From Paratinospora sagittata (Eukaryota > Streptophyta > Magnoliopsida > Ranunculales > Menispermaceae), in assembly GCA_035771175.1 (NCBI GenBank), contig CM069612.1, positions 22,736,987-22,800,986 on the forward strand: a stretch of DNA of 64,000 nt, given 5' to 3'. A program made the translations under genes and the position numbers. Under the pieces are notes generated by a model. The model searched no databases and was not told where the DNA came from. It worked only from the letters and a program-made list of their open reading frames with translations. Below, piece by piece: positions 32,426-42,540 of this stretch (position 1 is its first letter; the number at the start of each line of letters is the position of its first letter).

Positions 32426-34080
32426 AAATATATTTTTAATAGTTATTATTTAAAAGAAAAAAAATTTAATTGGACATGTTTGGAATGAACAATGGAATTG
32501 ATATATTATAAGAAGATTGCATGTTTTATAAATTTTTAATCATTATACATGATAAGTGGGTACCGTGAGTATTTTTTATGAGTATATTTGAAATTATCAT
32601 TTTTTTCACATATTTTTTTTTTACTATATTTCTTTTACAAGAAAATCACTAAACTTTAAAAAAAAAACATATTTTATAAATTTTCTCACAATTGCTCTCG
32701 TGTCCAATCAAAGAAAAAATAAATAATTTTTTTTTAAAAAAAATCCTATTTCCTCCTTAAAAAAAAAAAAATGTTCTTACCCATTAAACATACCCTAAAC
32801 AATTAAATAATTAAAAATAAAAATATGTGATAAATTTATTATTATTATTTTTGTCGTTGAACCCAGATTTTAAAAATTTTCTATCATGTCCACGTCCTTG
32901 GGTTCTCAGCCAGAATGTGTAATGATCAAGACCGTTAACTATCTGATACACCAAATTCTATACTTCCTAACTACATCCTCTTCTCATATCCGTCCCATTA
33001 GATCATCTTTTTCGTGTCTAGACTGTAGCATTATAATAAACTACAACGGAATTCACTGGAACGTTTCTCGTATAAACTAACTCTAACAGAGGCGCGTTGC
33101 CGTCTTGGGTCAAATCGTACTTCCGAACTATTCGCGATCACAGCGAATGGGCCTAACAGAAGCTATTCACTTCTTACTCTAACGTGCAAGATACTTATCC
33201 GACTCCACAACACCTTCGTCTTCCACGTGGAGAACTCACTGGCCTACAAAACCTATGATTATGTTACTTAGTTTTGACAAATATAAAATTGAATAGAAAC
33301 TTCTGTAACCAACATTTGATGATCGTGTTACTTAGTTTTGATAAGAATGTTTAGGAGCCGGTTTAGCTATACGACGCACTGGATTATTGTATCTGAAAAC
33401 CAGAAATATGCTCGGTTAGAGCTGATGATGATGATAATAGACAGTTTTCGTTTCTTCCTTGTATAGAGACTATCTTCACAAATGTAAGACAGCTCTCCTC
33501 TCTTAGATCAACTGGGTCTTGCCTCATTTGATTCAATTCTTCATTTTTAAGCTACCCAATTGGATGGTAATTCAAGTTGCCTGATTCTGGTTTTTTTTTT
33601 TTTCTTTTTTTTTCTTTTTTTTGGTGCAAAATTTGGTTGATTCATCTTATTATGATTCCACAGTTCTTGTGTTTGTTTGTTTGTTTGTTTTTTTTTTTGG
33701 TGGAAATGTTGGTGTTAAATGATTGTTCTTAATTTTATAAATATTCTTTTTTTTTTCAATTTAGTATATTATTTTTAACTGGGTATCTGTAATTTGCAAT
33801 ACCCTGTTTCATATCTGGATTTTATGTTTTTTTCTTTTATGCTAAAAAAGAATCATAGATTTCACAAGAAATTCCTGTTCTGTTTTAATCTTTGAAGGGT
33901 TCCCAGTTTTTAATTTGTTATTCTATGATTCTATTATTTTAGTTCATGGGTTTTTTCTGGTCTTATGTCTTTGATACTCTTTGTTATTGAAATGTTTGAT
34001 GTTATTCATATTCTATAGAAATGACGTTTTCTTTTAGAAAAGGAATTCATTTAGGTATTACCTTCCTTGATGTTTTTTAC
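32426..34080. other. AT-rich intergenic region and probable promoter/5' UTR of the GT14 gene
   Basis: There is no ORF I would call coding. The first 450 bp is A/T runs. The part from about 33,090 has mixed composition and could contain the promoter and a first untranslated exon. A long pyrimidine-rich tract (33,590-33,770) and a TTTTTTACAG at 34082 suggest an intron in the 5' UTR that ends just before the first coding exon. Confidence 0.45.
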
Positions 34081-34110
34081 AGGTTTATCGAGGTTCCAGT
34101 CGCGAAGACT

Positions 34111-34158
34111 ATGCGAAAATTGTGCTTTTACTCTGAAGGTTTTGGAGAATTTTGGTGA
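34111..34158 (+). promoter_or_regulatory. Upstream ORF in the GT14 leader
   Basis: A 15-codon ORF, MRKLCFYSEGFGEFW, lies in the probable 5' leader. It is followed by a 4-codon ORF (MIYS, 34191-34205) before the main start. Both could lower translation of the main ORF if they are in the mature mRNA. Confidence 0.35.
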
Positions 34159-34238
34159 ACTCCTAATAAGTTCGCCCAATTCGACTTTGAATGATATACA
34201 GCTAAACCATGATAAATTTCAGTATAGGGTCTCTTAGC

Positions 34239-36432
34239 ATGGAGAAAAGATGGGTGTTCCCTCTTGCAATATGCTCCATTATTTGCATTTTTCTCCTAGT
34301 TACATCCTTTAACATGGGTCTTGTTTCCTCATTACACACAATCAATTCGATCTTCTCAATCTTCCCTTTACATGTATTTACAAACCAAACCAATCCCATT
34401 TTTATAGAAGAAAAAATTTCACATCCTCCACCTGAATCATCCAGTCATTCCATTCCTCGCCTCGCTTATCTCATCTCCGGATCGAAAGGTGACTTGGAGA
34501 AGCTTTGGAGAACACTTCGTGTTTTATATCATCCGTGGAATGAGTATCTCGTTCATTTAGACTTGGAGTCACCATTGGAGGAAAGAATGGAGCTTGGGTC
34601 ACGGATTGAAAAGGATCCAATCTTTTCGAAGGTTGGGAATGTCGAAATGATCACTAAAGCTAATATGGTCACTTATAGGGGTCCTACAATGGTCGCTAAT
34701 ACCCTTCACGCTGGAGCAATCCTTCTTAAGAAAAGCAAGAAGTGGGATTGGTTTATAAACCTCAGTGCTTCGGATTACCCTTTAGTCACACAAGATGGTT
34801 TGTGTCCTTCATTTATGTTTACAAGTATAGTTTGTGTTTGAGTATTATAGTTGGTGATTTTGGTTCTTGGGTCTTGTTTAGCTGGCTAACGAATGTTTTT
34901 CTTCTATTTAGATATTCTCTATACATTTTCAAAGTTGAACAGAAATCTGAACTTTGTAGACCATACTAGTCGGCTAGGTTGGAAGGAGTGAGTTCAATCT
35001 CTTTTTATCCATGCTTGATCTCTTGATTACTTTGACTTTGTAATGATCACTGCAATGGAAAATTATGTGATTTGGTTTGTTTTGCAGGGGTCAGAGGGCT
35101 AAGCCGTTGATTATAGATCCCGGGCTTTATATGTCGAAGAAGGCAGATGTGTTTTGGGTTACTGAAAAGAGAGACGTGCCGACTGCTTTTAAATTATTTA
35201 CTGGTCAGTATTTTCTATGGAAATTGTATATTTCTTTGCAAACAGCTCTTAAATTGCTAGAAATGAAAATTATGCATCACATTCATCTGTATTGTCATTC
35301 TATCATATTTGTTTATCTTCACTTTTGCTTAAGCAATTAGCTGAATTAGTTGAAGGAAACACGATGCGCCAAATCTGATACTTGCTTATTAGTTTTCCCC
35401 CGAAAAGTAAAGAAAAAGAATACAAAGAAATCAAAAGATAAAGAACACCTTGACCTTAGCACTTTATTTAAGAAGAACGTATTTGACTAAGCCCTAGAGA
35501 AGTATTTTTCAAAAGTTAGTAGAGCTAGAAATGCTCAACCCAAAAGCTATAGCTGATGGGTGGAGGTCCAATAACACATATCAAGCTATCATTAACAAAT
35601 AGATCCAAGTCATGTCTAATAGGTCCCAATGCATTTTTTGTGAGCCAATTTAAAGAATATAGTGGCCACATTGAGAAGCCAACAGGTTGGTCTAGAACGA
35701 TAAAGTGCACAAGGAGGGTTGCCGGGTCGTTTTTCTCGTTTGATTCTGTTTCCTTTCTTTTGGATGATGGAATGAGAACTCTAGATGATTCGAGTAAATA
35801 TGATGATTTTTACAATTATAATCAGAGTTTGAACCGAAAACACCTAGTATGAAATGAAATCTCTTTTAGTTTCAATTTGCCGGTTTAATTTCTTTTTTCC
35901 AATAAATTGCTTGGATTGTATGAATGTTGCAGGTTCAGCATGGATGGTTCTATCACACTCATTTGTGGAGTTCTGCATATGGGGTTGGGACAATCTACCA
36001 AGGACCCTTCTTATGTATTACACCAACTTCATCTCCTCTCCCGAAGGCTATTTCCAGACTGTGATCTGTAATGTTCCGGAGTTTGCCAGCACTGTCGTTA
36101 ACCATGACATGCATTATATTTCATGGGACATTCCCCCGAAACAGCATCCTCACACTCTTGGTCTCAATGATTCAAATAAGATGATCTTAAGCAATGCTCC
36201 ATTTGCCCGAAAATTCAGGAGGGATGATCCTGTTTTAGACAAGATTGACAAAGAACTCCTTCACAGGAGTAATGGAAGCTTCACTCCCGGAGGTTGGTGC
36301 TCCGGTGACCCTCTGTGCTCGGAAATCGGTGATCCTACCCACCTAAAACCAGGACCCGGTGCACAAAAGCTCACCCGTTTGATAACTAGGCTACTCTTAT
36401 CTCCTATGTTTACTCGAAACCAATGTAAATAG
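34239..36432 (+). CDS. GT14-family beta-glucuronosyltransferase-like protein (core-2/I-branching enzyme fold)
   Basis: Four coding exons: 34239-34797, 34912-34987, 35088-35203 and 35933-36432, all with GT...AG introns and consistent phases, giving 416 aa. An in-frame ATG at 34209 would add ten residues, but MEKRWVF right before the membrane anchor looks like the usual start of this family. Residues about 5-27 form a type II membrane anchor. The rest is the Branch (PF02485) domain: RLAYLISGSKGD, the SASDYPL motif at the end of exon 1, DPGLYM, FKLFTGSAW across intron 3, SFVEFCIWGWDNLPRT, SSPEGYF and the HYISWD/KQHPH region. Plant members act in the Golgi and add glucuronic acid to arabinogalactan proteins; that specificity is inferred from the family. 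Intron 3 (729 bp) holds an unrelated open stretch that is not coding. Confidence 0.9.
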
Positions 36433-37064
36433 AAGAAACAGCAGCATTGTTGCGGCTGGTTCTAGGAGAAACTCTTGGCTGATTTAACCAATATTCTGTA
36501 ATTTGATGCAAGGAGTTCCATTTCCTACATTGAAACTTCCTTCTGAATTGTTTTAAATTATTTATGTGACTCTAGGAATCTGAGGTGTACTTGATTGTTC
36601 TTATCAGTCATCTGATTGGCAAATATTGCCTTGTTAGAAGTTGTTAGGAAAAATAGTTTAGGAAGAGGATATGATTTAAAAGAAACAAACATAGTGTCTT
36701 AATGAAATATTTTCTGTTCATATTTCTATTGATTTTACTATTTGATTTTTCTTCCATTATTGAATACAACCTACTATTTCCATGATCTCTTCCTCATTTT
36801 GACATCAACATCGACATGCATAAATCTTTATTCCAACTACATGAACTAAAGTTTTTTTCTATATTTTTTTAAGATTTTGTATGTGGAGTTATGACATAAG
36901 CATTTGATGATGAGAATGGAATAGCATAAGCAAATACATTCTTGTTTTCCTGGTATCTTCACCAAATCTGATATTCTCTTACAAAGTTATTGCAGATTAT
37001 GTACAATTCAAAGGTGGAAGAAGAAGAAGAAGAAGAAGAAGAAGAAGAAGAAACATGTTAAAGT
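36433..37064. other. Convergent intergenic region with (GAA)n microsatellite
   Basis: 3' ends of the GT14 gene (plus) and the DUF506 gene (minus) face each other here. A GAA repeat of about 12 units lies at 37017-37052, within 15 bp of the DUF506 stop codon, so it is probably in that gene's 3' UTR. No further gene seen. Confidence 0.6.
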
Positions 37065-38619
37065 TTACAAAATTTCAACTGCTGTACAATGGAAGTCAAA
37101 TGTCAACATAGAAGCCCTCGGCTTCACCGTCCGGTCAGGAAATCCTTTTGAGAAGAGCAACGCTGTTGATGCGGGCATTGTTCTCTTGTATGATCCCAAC
37201 CATTTGGCTTCCATGTATCTATGCTTCCTCCATGGACCCATGTGCATCTTGTTCTCCTTCATGCATTTCTTAGAGGCAGAACACATAATCTTGATTACAT
37301 CACATAGTTTACTAGGTTTTCCAACAAATATTTCAGGGAGATGATTGACTAGTCTCTTGTATTCGTCGCTAGCTCTCGCCATTTCAAACTCTGCTCGAAA
37401 ATTCATCTCTATCACCACCCTCACTTCCCTTCTCTTTGAACTTGACTTGGCCACCACATCTAAATAGGTGTGTTCTCCTATAAAATTAAGTTGTTTGTCA
37501 AACATATTAATAATATCTATGTTCAATAAGAGAAGTAGAAATGAGCTCTTTTCGAAGTTTAGAGTTATCAAACATGCCCTATAATATATATATATCTTTG
37601 TGCTTAAGGTAGCTGATGGAATTTCGGGCGACCTTCTCCACTTAGACTTGCAAATTGCGCAATCGTAACTAGCAATGCAAAGCCGATTACAAATATCCCT
37701 TAGCAAGCAACTTCGACATTCTCCTTTAATTGGTTTTGGACAAATGCAAATGATTCCTTGGCATCGGAATTCCTTTAGAGCTTCTTCAACAGTTTGATGT
37801 ATCCTTGATTCTAAAGAGCTCTTCCTATTTAAGATTGCCTTTAAAATACCCCAAACAACCATTTTTCAAAAATTAATTAGTGTCAATGTGATTTTCATCA
37901 AATCATGCTAAAATCAAGATCCATAGCAATTGCCTACAATTCTATATGATCCAAACACTATTATTGTTAGAAGGTCAACTTGGCATAATAAGAATTTATC
38001 TTTTTTACATTATGATGCATTGGGGTGTGTTTGATTACTGAGAAAATAAAAAATAAAAATTTTTTGATAGAATAAAAAAAATTTATTTTTTTTGATAGAA
38101 TAAAAAGGAGATTACAAAATAATTTAAAAAGATTTTATGGCCCCTATTTTTTTTTTCACCATAATTTTTTCAACTAATAGGGTTAGAAAAAAAAAATTCT
38201 CATAAGAAAATTTTTTATATTTAAATATGAAGAACATATGGTCATTTAACCCAATAACCAATTAAGAGAGAATTTTCTCATCGACCGAACAATTTCTCAG
38301 AAAAAATTATTTAGCTACTAAACCAACCTATAATCAATTCTAAGTTTTAATATAATTAGACAAATGCAAACTTTACTTGGAGAAGCTGATGCTGTTCCTC
38401 CCAAAAACCCTTGCTCTCTTCAACACCTTCGGAATCTCCGATCTCCTCCTCTCTGCCGCCGGACATACAACTTTCCGGTGACCAATCTTCATCCTCAAGA
38501 AATCCAAAGTCCATATCTTGTAAAGTAGGCCCAAATTTAGCTACGAGTTCAACCCCATCTTCTAGTCTCATCAGAATCCGGCGACCCACAACCGGAATCC
38601 TCCCCGTCATTCCGGCCAT
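37065..38619 (-). CDS. DUF506 (PDDEXK-like, PF04720) protein
   Basis: Minus-strand exons 38619-38377, 37838-37613 and 37477-37065 give 293 aa in a continuous frame. Exon 1 encodes the variable N-terminus MAGMTGRIPVVGRRI followed by an acidic stretch. Exon 2 has SSLESRIHQTVEEAL, a cysteine-rich segment (CICPKP, CRSCLLRDIC) and AICKSKWRRSPEIPS. Exon 3 begins EHTYLDVV and has FRAEFEMARAS, LPEIFVGK, KKCMKENKMHMGPWRK and KWL, the family core. Intron 1 (37839-38376) has normal GT-AG ends. Intron 2 (37478-37612, 135 bp) has a normal acceptor but starts with CT where GT is expected. Unspliced, it stays in frame without a stop and would give a 338-aa protein. The biochemical role of DUF506 proteins is not established; several are stress- or nutrient-responsive. 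Confidence 0.85.
37478..37612 (-). other. Intron 2 of the DUF506 gene with altered donor site
   Basis: The family boundary PSG/EHTY places the donor after CCATCAG, and the next bases are CTACC. The acceptor TTTTATAG is intact. The 135 nt are a multiple of three and have no stop in the retained frame. Confidence 0.6.
38031..38330. repeat. Possible MITE in intron 1 of the DUF506 gene
   Basis: GGGTGTGTTTGATTACTGAG on the left resembles, inverted and imperfectly, the right end TTTAGCTACTAAACCAACC. The interior is A/T runs. Such 'GTTTGGTTACTGA' ends are common in plant MITEs; the family was not identified. Confidence 0.4.
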
Positions 38620-38652
38620 CTCTCTCTCCTCCGATCACTTACTTTCTTTACT

Positions 38653-38853
38653 ACACGTGTTTCCATTTAAGAGAACCTTTTTATAGTGTATAAACTTTAC
38701 ATAGCGAGAATCCATGGTGGGTGTGGGACCGTGCAGCCAAGGCCCACGTGGAAGTAGATCATTGGATGAAGCTCATGGGGACTGTAACAATGAAGAGCTA
38801 TTCAAAACAAAAAAACAGCGAAGATCCACATCAGCACAACGGCAATAATTCGG

Positions 38854-38889
<36 letters not shown>

Positions 38890-39068
38890 TAAAGTGCTTC
38901 AGAGGCAGTGGATCTTATCCTGATCCCCAACACGTGGGGACCATGCAAGGTGGGTTTATACTGATCCCAATTGATGTCACAGGTGGTGATGTCGACACGT
39001 GGTTTCGTATTGAAGAGTTTATGGGGCATTTATCTTGTAGACTTGTGTTGTACGACGTGTCACACGTG
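38653..39068 (-). promoter_or_regulatory. Promoter region of DUF506 with G-box/ABRE cluster
   Basis: Five CACGTG cores lie at 38654-38659, 38745-38750, 38931-38936, 38996-39001 and 39063-39068, most in ABRE-like contexts such as CCACGTGG or ACACGTGG. A further ACGTGT lies at 39055. A TATAAAAAG on the minus strand at about 38678-38689 sits some 60-70 bp before the ATG; the nearest CACGTG lies between them and may be in the leader. Clustered ABREs are the binding pattern of bZIP and bHLH factors and suggest response to abscisic acid, light or stress. A plus-strand ORF spanning 38721-39086 is chance. Confidence 0.6.
38859..38886. repeat. (TA)n microsatellite
   Basis: About 14 TA units within the region upstream of the DUF506 gene. 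Confidence 0.9.
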
Positions 39069-39086
39069 AACTTGGATCAACAATAG

Positions 39087-41590
39087 GAGTGGTGTGGAAA
39101 GGAATATACTAGAAACGCGGAGCTTCGTTGCTGTTTTGTTTTTTGGTGGAATGACATGAAATGCCCTTTGAATGGAAGTAATGCCCTCTTAATTGTGCAA
39201 TTTTATCTTTGGATGGATCAAACACATGGAAACGTTCCCTAAAACCAAGATACCCAAAGAAGATTTTACAATATTTGATGTTGGTGAAATCTCATATTAA
39301 CATTTTACATCATTTGTATGACGATAGCTATATAGCTGTATAAGAGCTACTGAGACTAAGGACTTACTATTGTCGTGTCTTAAGGAATAATCTCACATCA
39401 ACTTTAGGATTTCTCATACTTATATATATATATTAGCACCCGTTACAGTCTCGTGACATCATTGTCAACCCGATGCCATCTGACCCACATCCATTTACAG
39501 GGTTGCACCCGCCCTAATTTGGGAAGGTCGGGTCCATCGGGTTATCAGGTCACCCGACCAACGTTTCTAAATTTTTTTTAAAAAAAATTGAAACCTGAAC
39601 CCGACCTCGACCTGAAAAAATTGGACTCACCCGACTAGCTGAGACAACCCGACCCGACCCAATGTTTTTGATACAGGTCGATCATGTCGGGTCGGGTTTT
39701 CAAGTGACATGTTCACCCCTAGCCTCATCTCTTTACACTTAAAACATCATATTTTCTTCAGGAAAAAATACAAAGGCTTGTTAGGCCACGTGTAAAGACC
39801 GTGGACACGTACCCTAAACCCTAAGGGCCTAATGAAGACAATATTGTGTCAAGTATGAAGAAGAATTAAAATAAGGCAAAAAGTTGAAGTCATTAACAAA
39901 ATATAATGTTGGTTAAATCCTACATAATAAAAGTAATGAATTTTTTCTATTACTAATTAAATAAAAATTGTTATCTACTAATTGTAGTAAAGTGTACGGA
40001 AAATTAAAAGTGGGAAAACCAATTAACCCGATTTAGGGTTTGTTTGTTACAGTGACAGAAGCACTTTTTTCACTTTTTATAAGCAAAAACACTCATTTGT
40101 TTGTTTTTTGCTAACTGTCAACAATTACAGATCTATCACAATTTAGATAACTGTTTATGGGCAATTTCTTCGTTCTACTTTAACGATTTTAAAGTAACTA
40201 ATCCTCATAGGCAAATTATTAACAACTTTTTGTAAGCACTTTTTTCATAAGCACTTTTATAAAAGTTGTAAACTATAAACAGAAACAAAACCAAACAAGC
40301 CCTCCGAAAACTCCAACTCCTCCCATGATTTTCCAACACTGGTCTTTTTAGTTCGTACCCATGAAAGACAATTTTATCTTTTTTCGTTTTAATCTTATAT
40401 TTCCCATTAGTGTGTAAACTCTAATTATTTTATATTGTGAGGAGGATGATTTAAGCATAAGTTATAATCTTTTGTATTCTTCTCCATAAGTGAATTTGCT
40501 TCTCATATCTTTTATGAATATAAACAAACATTCGTTGAACCTCTTAGTTCGATTTTACAATATTCATTTGATTTGTGTATTTGATTGGCACTCCATTTTC
40601 TAGCACACCACGAGATCCACCATCACAAGCACACAAAAATTTAAATCTATAAAACTACTAAAAAACAATACACAATGACTCAATGAGGCTACTTTATAGT
40701 ATATATATATTTTTTTTTTTTGATAATTACTTTATAATATAATTAAAGGGTACTTTATTGCTTAATTAATTAATGTTGACCTTTCCTTTGCTTTTTGTTT
40801 TTTTTTTTTTTTTTTTTTGAAAAATCTCGTTTGCTTTCTTGAGTGCAAAATACTCACATATTTTTGCAAATGTAATGGCCCCTTAAGAAAGCTTTTCTAA
40901 AAATGTTTTTTTAATAAGCGCTTTTAAAAAAAATACTTTTTTAAAAAGCTCGACTAAACATTTCGAAAGTGCTTTTGTGTGCATTTAAAGTGTTTGTATA
41001 AGTCATTTTGTTTAATGATGACAATTTTACCCTTTTTATGATTAAAATACATGTATTTGCATCAAAATACTTCATATTGCTACTACCTTTAACACCTATG
41101 ATTGATTTAATCATCAAATAATTTGATAATTTACTGGTATAAAATATATTTTTTAATTTTTTTTGAAAAAAATCTCAATTTAATTTTTCATGTTTTATTT
41201 TTAAAATATTTTTTTTAACTTATAAACATACTAGAGTAGATTGAATACATAACCCATATTTCCTCCAATCATACTACTTTGCTTTTAAAAAAAAGACAAA
41301 AAAATAAACAATTTTGCCTACCTATATATGCTTAATTAGAAATAGGAAAGTGAAAATAATACGGATTTTAAGCAAAAAACATTAAAAAAAAAAAAAAAAA
41401 AAAGAATGTAAGCAAAGAAACCACTATGTTGAATAATACTTTAAAAGCATGAAGAATCAAGAGGGTAATTGTAAAGTTGTCTTTTAATTTATGATTCAAA
41501 TATAATTTTTTGTATCCAAAATTTTAAAAATATAAAAAACGTATTTAGTTGGTTGAAACCCAAAAATCGTTTCCTAAAATTTACAAAGAA
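39087..41590. other. AT-rich intergenic region with decayed repeats
   Basis: No gene supported. A stretch at about 39498-39720 is full of CCCGACC/GGGTCGGG motifs and is bounded by CAGGGTTGCAC and GTTCACCCCTAG, possibly a hAT-type MITE. Microsatellite and homopolymer runs occur at about 39420, 40700, 40800 and 41385. Sequence at 40880-41000 resembles further decayed MITE ends. Confidence 0.45.
40035..40303. repeat. Probable hAT-type MITE
   Basis: About 269 bp bounded by AGGGTTTGTTTG and CCAAACAAGCCCT, which are imperfect inverted repeats of each other. This 'GGGCTTGTTTGG' terminus is widespread in plant non-autonomous hAT elements. No convincing 8-bp target duplication was found. Confidence 0.5.
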
Positions 41591-41591
41591 A

Positions 41592-41707
41592 ACATATTAA
41601 TTTCAAAAAAAAGATAAAATATTATTTTCAGACCACGAACCAAATGCAAACATATTAATTTCAACAAAAAGGTAAAATATTATTTTCAGACCACGAACCA
41701 AACGCAA
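41592..41707 (+). repeat. 58-bp tandem duplication
   Basis: Units 41592-41649 and 41650-41707 begin ACATATTAATTTCAA and end CCACGAACCAAA(T/C)GCAA. They differ at a few positions, so the duplication is not brand new. Confidence 0.85.
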
Positions 41708-42540
41708 CCTAAATGTACCCACCAAAAGTTTTTGTCTTTGCATTTTAGTGGCTATACCCAGCCCGACCCTATTATTGACTGGGCCAACTCGCCACAGGCT
41801 GGGCTGAAAGGCCTGCATCTCTGCCCTTATTGGGCATAAATTTTGATGAGTTCTAGTCCAATCCAAAAGCTTATAACAATGGTGATAAAGTGGAAACAGA
41901 GGATCAGTCTTATACCATAATACAGTACAGTAGAACCACTGACAATTCCCAATAGATATCAATGGATGACTCGGCCAAAATTAGATCTAACCACTAGAGA
42001 AAAAAAAAAAAAAAAGTTACTAAATATATTGTCCCCATCAGCCATCATAGAGTTCAGCTGAACCAACAACTAATTCACCTTTTCCTTAATTTGCAAGCCA
42101 AATGATGTTTTCTTGCTATATTATCTTAAAGAAAGCATTATTGTAAAACTTCAAAAGAAAAAAAAAATGTTGTTTCATCTTTTGGCTGAAGGGTCATCAT
42201 CTCCTTCTAGATTGAAGAACACAAGAATGAGATTCTTTTCCCATCTTTAGATTTATTCAGCATGGAAACCATATAAAAAAAAAAAAAAAAAATCAGAAAT
42301 GAAGAAGAAGTGATCCAAGTAGAAGCCATCTTGTCAAAACTGAACTCATAATCCTTTTAAGTACATACATACATAAGTACAAACATACATACAAAATGAA
42401 CAAAACAATTTCTTAGGAAGATTGAATCACCCTTCCTGATGCTGTTCTGCTCTATCCCAGAAACCAAAAATGGTGATTTTCCAATGGAATTCAAGTTATT
42501 AGAGATGGCATGGCAATTCACAATTGCCTTTGATTCATTG
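41708..42540. other. Intergenic region and probable 3' UTR of the receptor kinase gene
   Basis: No coding sequence supported. Poly-A runs at about 42000 and 42275, and a GTACATACATACATA-type short repeat at 42361-42394. The part next to 42540 is likely the 3' UTR of the minus-strand kinase gene. Confidence 0.5.

Noticed and set aside
34798..35340. Open frames inside introns 1-3 of the GT14 gene, such as 35077-35340
   Set aside because: They are the exon plus intron read-through; splice sites and family alignment explain the sequence without them.
35556..35852. 98-codon open frame in intron 3 of the GT14 gene
   Set aside because: It ends against the acceptor, has no recognisable family, and the sequence looks like a dispersed repeat common in plant introns.
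38721..39086. 121-codon ORF upstream of the DUF506 gene
   Set aside because: It reads through a (TA)n microsatellite and G-box promoter motifs; no protein-like composition or family resemblance.
41603..41962. 119-codon minus-strand ORF
   Set aside because: It crosses a 58-bp tandem duplication that gives a repeated peptide (ENNILSF, and again); no family.
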